Source of the DNA: Parascedosporium putredinis | Taxonomy: Eukaryota; Ascomycota; Sordariomycetes; Microascales; Microascaceae | DNA: 64,000 bases | Reading direction: 5' to 3' | NCBI GenBank assembly: GCA_949357655.1 | Contig: CASHTG010000003.1 | Coordinates: forward strand, 248,001 to 312,000 | Shown: piece by piece, positions 57,897-64,000 of the stretch | How the letters are laid out: every line of letters begins with the position of its first letter | Position numbering within the stretch: the stretch's first letter is position 1 | Notes under the pieces: generated by a model | Databases searched by the model: none | Seen by the model: the letters and a program-made list of their open reading frames with translations, nothing else | What the model was told of the DNA's origin: nothing | Translations under genes and position numbers: made by a program

Positions 57897-60506
57897 ACGT
57901 GGCAGGCAGGCGTCGATGGACGGAGAAGAGGGTGAACTTGAACGACGAGAACCATTGCGCGGAGTTGCCTGTTTTACCCACATCTTTCTTCTTTACCCTT
58001 TTCCCTTTTTTCCAACATCCTTATCTTATTTCCTTTCTGTTTTCGTGTTTTTGTAACTCAACATTTGGGCTGGGGTCTTGTGGAACGGTGTTTGTTGGCG
58101 CAACGGTGGCATCGATATATGCCTTGACTTTTCTTTTCCTTTTTACCATTATATATGTGCGCGAAGACACCACGCATACCCTCGCCTCTATCCTCTCATC
58201 ACTCCCATCTTCTATTTCTTTGTCTTCATTCTGCACGCGATCAGAATAACGGCTTAGATCACTTAGATCCTGGAGGCGGGCTACCTTACAATATCGCAAT
58301 GCATACTCCGTCAGCGAGGCTCGCGGAGCACCGATACATCATCTTTCTCGGGTTTCTTTTTCTTCTCCTTCTTTTGATCCCCACCTAGGGTTCTCCTGTA
58401 TATATTATTTGCCTCCTCGTTGTCCGAGGGGCATCCAACCTTTTTCTGCTTTCTCGTTTATTGGGTGTCTTTTTTATTTTATAGCAGGTACTAGGGGACT
58501 GCAAGGGTTTCCCAAGGGGTAGGACAGACTGGGCACATACACGAATACTGGCCACTTGTTACTTTGAAATTGATACGATTTTATGCCCTGATTGATAAAC
58601 TCTTGCACACAATTTCGGAGATCAAGACTCAAGTACTCGAAATAGAACCCGCTTACAGAGGCACGAGTCGCACGGACTTTGCGCGCGCAAGCTGTGGGGT
58701 TCTGGTCACCAACACCGGGGGATGACGGCTTCGACCTATTCTCCGAAGTAAAATGGACGGGTTAGGAAAACGAAACATAAACGGCCATCTAGCGTAGCTT
58801 CCCCCTTTTCCCACCCCTAGAGGGATTTTTAGGCTTAAAACTCCTTGGAAAGATGGGGTGGCATAGCGTTGGTGCGAGGTGTGGGGTTTAACGGGGCCTT
58901 TAGGAGAGATAGCACGATCACGGTGTCTAGTGTAAGAGGGGGAGGGAGGCTCTTGTGGATCTGATCTTGGAGAATACGTGTGGGTTCTCGACGACGGAGA
59001 GGAAGTGTGCATCTCGGACTTGAGTCCCTCTATTTCCCCGGGCCAGGCAGCGAGCTTTCGGTTCATTACAATTCGGATTCCGAGCTCCGAAGAAATTTAA
59101 GCACTGCGCCAAGGTGCAGTGGCAGACAGGCAGGTATCTAGAAATTGCTCATTTGGCCTGGGTTGGAAATTGACTGAGGCTTCAGCATCCTCCGACGCTT
59201 CCTGTCCGGCAATTTGAACTCTCTGTGGGTTGAACCACCCTCCCAAAATATGCAGTTCATAGTTTATGTGTAGGAGAGCTACACATTCTGCTAGAGGTTT
59301 TGTACAAGTGAAGACAAATTGGGGTTTCCCCCTCGCCCAGATGAACGATTAGCTCATGGGTGGGTGGAAGGATCATCGGCCAGTATATGTATGTAGGGCC
59401 ATGCACATGGCCGATCGTTTCGAACTGGTGGTACCTTGGATAGAAGGAAATATATGAGATGAATGAAGGGAAGAGAAGAAGGGGAGAGGGGAATGCAAAT
59501 CTTCTGACGCGGATCTAAGCTGTCGTTTCACAAGATGGGACAAAACATCACTCATGCCGTGGGAGGTTTGGAAGACTGGCACAACTTTCGAGGCCTGAAA
59601 GTACAAGTATCAATATCTGGATATCTGGCTGATCGCCTGAACCGGGAGGGCACTTGAGCTGAGGGGCAGGGCCAGCAATGACAGTGCTGAGCCCGCGGGG
59701 TACGGCTGTCTGGCTCGCGAGCCTCCGTCCGCCATTTACCATTGAACGGTGCCTAGTTTCACGTGACCTTGGGCTCTAATAGCGGACCTCGCCAGCGTCT
59801 GGCGCAGACGCCTGCTATTAGTATATCTCGATCCTGGTCCAGAACACTCGGACCCAGTGTGCGCTTCCTCGAGCAACCCTGAGGTGACATTGAGAACTAG
59901 GTTCCCAGTTGACCCAGTCGCAGGCTGTTTTCCTCCACACTTGTTCGACAAGCTCAGGCCCGGATCACAGCCCAGGAACGAACCAATCCTTGACTCTTCC
60001 GCACCCCCAGGCATCATTCATTGCCTTTTCGACCTGTCCTTTTTCTTCAAACCTCTTTTTCCGACGCTTGCCCCTCGCTCTTTCCTTCTCTCAGTCTCCT
60101 TTGCTTCCTCGCTCTGTGTGAATATATCCCGACTATGCGTCTCGTCTAGGAGGGTCGCCAACTCCCATCGTCGACGCCCTCGGAATCCCCGATAACGAAA
60201 TCCTCCCCCTGACCGCTTCGATGTCGTAGGAACCCAAAAATTCCACGCCCCCAGCACACGAGTCGAACCAAGACCTTTCGTCATCACAAGGTCCTTCCCC
60301 CATCGACGCTGCACCACCTGCGGCCCGCGCAATTGCTCGCCGGCACTCCCTACACCGTCGCGATCCTCGAAATCCCGTTTAGAAAAAGGAATTTCTCTTA
60401 AATAAGCCCCTCTAACCCCTCCACACACACACACACACACATAAGCCAGCGGTTCCTCTCCCCGCTCTTTGTTTTTCTGGGAGACACCCCTCCCGCGCCG
60501 CCCTCG
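57897..60506. other. intergenic between F-box gene and Ark kinase gene
   Basis: No gene was recognised. The first 600 nt are T-rich and should be the 3' UTR of the F-box gene. The final 500 nt, before the kinase start, contain CT-rich stretches (60,020-60,110) and a CA microsatellite at 60,421-60,441, likely promoter and 5' leader. The middle holds only short frames of biased composition. Confidence 0.55.
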
Positions 60507-63500
60507 ATGGCCTCGTACGGATACTCTGCACCTCACGGTGCCGGGAGGCCAGGTCAGCAGCAGCAGCACCCGCAGCATTATCAGCAACATCACCAGGTGC
60601 AACAACCCCCACCTCAGCATCACCATGCCGCCTACGCTCCACCCCCGATGCACATGGGGCCCCGGCGCCCCCGGCACGTTTTCGCCCGGCACCAAGATCC
60701 AGGTGGGCAGCCACCGTGTCGTCATACAGAAATACCTCTCCGAAGGTGGCTTCGCCCACGTCTACCTCGTCAAGCTCCCCCAGCCCATCGACGGCACCGA
60801 CTTGGCCGTCCTCAAGCGCGTGGCCGTCCCGGACAAGGATACTCTGCGCGGCATGCGCACCGAGGTCGAGACGATGAAGAGGCTGAAAGGCCACCATCCA
60901 ATCGTCACGTACTTCGATTCCCACGCGTCCGAGATGAAGGGCGGCGGCTACGAGGTCTTCCTGCTCATGGAGTTTTGCGACGGCGGCGGTCTCATCGACT
61001 TTATGAACACCAGACTGCAGCACCGGCTCACGGAGCCCGAAATTCTCAACATCTTCACCGATGTTGCTGAAGGTGTCGCGTGCATGCACTACCTCAAACC
61101 ACCTCTTTTGCACCGCGATTTAAAGGTCGAGAACGTGCTAATTGTCAAGTCTGGGAGCAAGAAGAGGTTCAAGGTGTGCGATTTCGGCTCCGCAGCGCCC
61201 CCAAGGCCGCTCCCAATACCATAGTCGAGTGCCGCCTGATCGAGGAGGATATTCAAAAGCACACTACGTTGCAGTACAGGAGTCCCGAGATGGTGGACGT
61301 GTACCAGAAGTTACCAATCGACGAAAAGTCGGATATCTGGGCCCTTGGCGTGCTGCTCTACAAGTTGTGCTACTACACCACGCCCTTTGAAGATCAAGGG
61401 CAGCTGGCGATCATGCACGCGAGCTTCCGCTTTCCAAACCACCCCGTCTTCTCGGAAAGGCTCAAGAAACTCATCGGTAGGCAGGCATCCAAGTCTCCCG
61501 CGTGATGCGCACTCATGTGCCTCGGCTAACCTTTGTCTGATTCAGCCTCGATGCTCCGGGAGAATCAAGAATCCCGGCCCAATATCTACCAAGTCCTCCA
61601 AGAGGCCTGCGCCATGCAAGGTCGCAAGGTTCCCATCAAAGACGTATGTCGTGTCGTACATTTTGCCATCGCACCATGAAGAAACGTTGAATGACTAACC
61701 TGGGCTTTCGCCCTCCTCATAGATCTACGCTGCCAACGCAAACCCGTCCTCGCAATCTCGATCTCAGCCGACTTCGAACGATGCCAGACCCAAATCCACA
61801 CCTGTTGTGGGCGCCACTTTGCGCCCCCGGTGCAGGAGAAAACCGTAATACCCGAAGTGGTGCCAATGCGAAGAGGCCGGCCGCAAGCCGCTGCGCCCAC
61901 CACTTCCCAGCCACAACAGCCCCAGCCAGCGCCCCAGAAGCGGGATCCGAACCGATCGCCCCAGAGGGTGAATGGCGATCCGTTTGCGGCTCTAGACTCC
62001 AAAAAGGGTTCCGGTTCGGCCGACGAGCTCTCGTCGCGGTTCCCCACTCTCGACCAGTTTGATCTCTTCCATGCCAAGGGCATGAAGTTTGATTTTGATG
62101 CGCCCTCGTCACCGGCCGGCGAGCCTTCGGAGGACCTGCGGGATCGGGTATCGGAGAAGCTAGCCGACGAAGCATTTGCTCATTCTCGGGCAAGCCCGCC
62201 CAAGGCTGCCGACGTACCCAAGCCGCCGGTTAGCACACCGCCAGTGGTACAGTCCCAGCCTCGACCACCATCCATGCTTGTTAGCTCGAAGAAGCTGCCG
62301 CCACCCACTGCTTCAAGGCCGGCAGAGATGAGCCGCGCACAGGCGATTATTACGAGCAATCCTGAATTGCAAGCCATCTCTTCAAAGACAAGTAGCTACG
62401 TATCTACCGGCACGATGACTACTCCCCCACGTGAGGAGCCCCAACAAAGAGGCGCGCCCCAAATATACCGATTCCCCCTACTGCCGACCAGAAGCTTCCA
62501 ACAAACAGTGTCGCGGACCCGCACTCCGGAGGGCAGCAAACTTGGAACAGGCCGGATGACAGGTCCTCTTCCGCCAACCGCCCCGCCATTGCGCATCCAT
62601 CCGGGCACATTCGCCAGCCCTCCAACTCCTCGAGGCCGTCTTTGGAAGGTGGGCGCCCGACCGACCTCCTAGACTTTCCCGAATCCCATCGGGTGGCTTT
62701 GGGAGAGAGGCAACGCCCTTCCAGCACTCATCTTGAGTCAAATCTAGACTTTTGCGCGAACGAGAGACGGCTAAAGCCCACAGCCATCTCCACCAACGCC
62801 TTCCGAGCCTAAGCAAGACGGCATCGGCGCCATCGGCGCCCGAGGCCAATATTGCCAACATTGAGTCGAATGTCGATTTCCTTCGAAGCATGGAACAAGA
62901 CGATAAGAAGAAGGACAAAGCTACCAGGCACCGCAGCATTCCTTCGCTGTCGGGTAAACACATCATCGCAGGCAAGTTTGGCGACGCCTTCAAGCGATTC
63001 GAAGGGCACGGCCAGTCTCAGCAGCCCCCACCGGCGCGGACCCCGTCGCCTTTGCGCGATGACCCAAGGAACGACCTTGCGCCCGTTATCAGCTTCGAAG
63101 CCACCGACGGCCGAAGCGACGACGCCGACCTCCTGGACATGCGGGAAGAGAACATGACGCCCGAGATGCGTCGCGAGGCCGAACGCCTGCGCCTCGAGCA
63201 GGAGGAGCGGCGAGTGGAGGCGGCGGCGGCCGAGTATCGGCAGCGCGTGACCAACAAGGAGGCCCCCGCGCCGCTTCCAAAGTCGATTGGCGGGTACTCC
63301 CGCGCCGTGAGCATCCAAAACAGGGTGCAAAGCCTTTTGAAAGAGGAGCAAAAGTCGACCACCAACGTCCAGAAGACGGCTCAAGGCTACGGACACTACG
63401 CAGATACGGCGGCGGCCCAGAGCCGGTTAGACAAGCAACTACCCGAACTGCCGAGAAAACCGGTAGGCTCATCGACCGGCGGACAGACGCCTCCTCCGTC

Positions 63501-63797
63501 AAACAACCCCGCAGCCGTGCCAATACGCGCGAGGCCGGCCGTTGGGCCCAAGCCCGTGGCGCCCCGCAAGCCCGTACACCTGAACAACATTCCCACTGGG
63601 GTCGGTCGGCGTCGCCCCCAAGTCTGCCATCTATCACCAGTCGCAGCAGCCGGCAGCTCCCCGAGATTTCCGCAGGATATGACGCAGGCGCAGAAGGAGG
63701 ACTACATCAATGACTTCTCGAAGAGGTTCCTAGCTTAGGCGCCCTGGAGATGGTAGAAAGAGATGTGGGCGCAGAGGCGGGGAGGTCCGGGAGGTGA
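60507..63797 (+). CDS. ARK1: Ark1/Prk1 (NAK)-family serine/threonine kinase (frame broken, three exons)
   Basis: Ark/Prk kinases phosphorylate endocytic adaptors at cortical actin patches. The ATG at 60,507 opens a Gln/His/Pro-rich leader (GRPGQQQQHPQHYQQHHQVQ). The kinase domain runs from FSPGTKIQVGSHRVVIQKYL (about 60,680) with GGFAHVYLVKL, LAVLKRV (Lys), HRDLKVENVL and CDFGSAA, then VECRLIEEDIQKHTTLQYRS and KSDIWALGVLLYKLCYY, as in the Ark family. Introns lie at 61,477-61,545 and 61,644-61,722 with CTAAC branch sites. A long proline/serine-rich tail includes DPFAALDSKK, LDQFDLFHAKGMKFDF and a charged helix REAERLRLEQEERRVEAAAA. Single-base losses lie at 60,657-60,664 (two), 61,198-61,202, 61,818, 62,474, 62,750, about 63,605-63,625 (two), 63,670 and 63,729. 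Correcting the last one replaces the stop at 63,736 with a tail ...RFPSLGALEMVERDVGAEAG and a TGA at 63,795-63,797. Length is about 1,050 residues. Confidence 0.88.
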
Positions 63798-63885
63798 AGC
63801 CGTGGTATTCAAAAAGCAAGTTGAAGCTTAGATACTAGCGGGAGGGAGGCGATGGTTATTTCTTTTCTCCCCTTCCTTCCCCCCT

Positions 63886-63903
63886 TTGGTATATATATAT
63901 ATA
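63886..63903. repeat. TA-rich dinucleotide tract
   Basis: A TATATATA tract lies in the 3' flank of the kinase gene, followed by ACATATCATATG and GCATGCATGCAT. The last 200 nt of the window hold no gene. Confidence 0.8.
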
Positions 63904-64000
63904 CATATCATATGATAGACGAGATGAGTGCATGCATGCATTTGGCGGGTTTCTGCTGTTTTTCTCTCTCAAGACTAAGAAAAAGAAAAGAGCGTGGGCT

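Noticed and set aside
57897..58056. C-terminal extension of the F-box frame to 58,056
   Set aside because: It translates T-rich 3' UTR into a hydrophobic tail; one restored C ends the protein earlier at CTVM.
1..64000. tRNA, 5S rRNA or CRISPR features
   Set aside because: A scan for B-box-like GGTTCGAATCC, fungal 5S motifs and spaced direct repeats gave no convincing candidate.
1..64000. repeat-induced point mutation as the cause of broken genes
   Set aside because: The defects are single-base losses in homopolymers, not C-to-T changes, and the coding DNA is GC-rich.

Overview
This window looks like nuclear DNA of a filamentous ascomycete (Pezizomycotina, most likely a Sordariomycete). Genes carry short introns of about 57-122 nt with GTAAGT/GTGAGT donors, CTAAC branch sites and CAG/TAG acceptors. 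The proteins are typical of moulds (Hut1, Efg1, Tpt1, an Mio/Sea4 subunit, a PAS kinase, an Ark/Prk kinase), and pyrimidine-rich tracts lie near many starts. No bacterial, viral, rRNA, tRNA or CRISPR feature was recognised.

Layout: (1) 1-262, 3' end of a HUT1 nucleotide-sugar transporter (+). (2) 1653-4180, a dual-specificity MAP-kinase phosphatase (-). (3) 4.2-15.7 kb, a gene-poor stretch. (4) 15,687-16,024, an isolated LTR-like element (-), followed by a BTB/POZ gene at 16,192-17,312 (-). (5) 17.3-25.2 kb, gene-poor. (6) 25,159-29,298, a serine-rich fungal protein of unknown function (+). (7) 31.2-36.8 kb, three RNA-related genes: TPT1 (+), a dsRNA-binding-like protein (-) and EFG1 (-). (8) 37.7-45.7 kb, Mio/SEA4 of the SEA/GATOR2 complex (+), convergent with a PAS-domain kinase (-). 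(9) 45.8-55.8 kb, gene-poor. (10) 55.8-63.8 kb, an F-box/LRR ubiquitin-ligase adaptor (+) and an Ark1/Prk1-family actin-patch kinase (+).

The most important property for a reader is that nearly every conserved gene is broken into overlapping frames. Wherever the break can be located, it is explained by one missing base in a short homopolymer (CCCC for CCCCC, GGGG for GGGGG, AAA for AAAA). More than 25 such points are seen and none demands an extra base. This looks like systematic homopolymer under-calling in the assembly rather than mass pseudogenisation, so uncorrected gene models would be truncated and wrong. Allowing for it reveals a C-terminal CTVM prenylation-type box on the F-box protein and the true C-terminus of the Ark kinase. 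One defect does not fit the pattern: an in-frame TAG in EFG1.

By function the window is rich in signalling and nutrient-control genes (MAPK phosphatase, PAS kinase, GATOR2 subunit, Ark kinase, SCF adaptor) plus an RNA-processing group. No evidence makes them one pathway. No convincing new multi-gene system was found. The best leads are a perfect 16-bp hairpin between convergent genes, the LTR beside the BTB gene, a three-copy 20-residue basic/serine repeat, and the long gene-free intervals.
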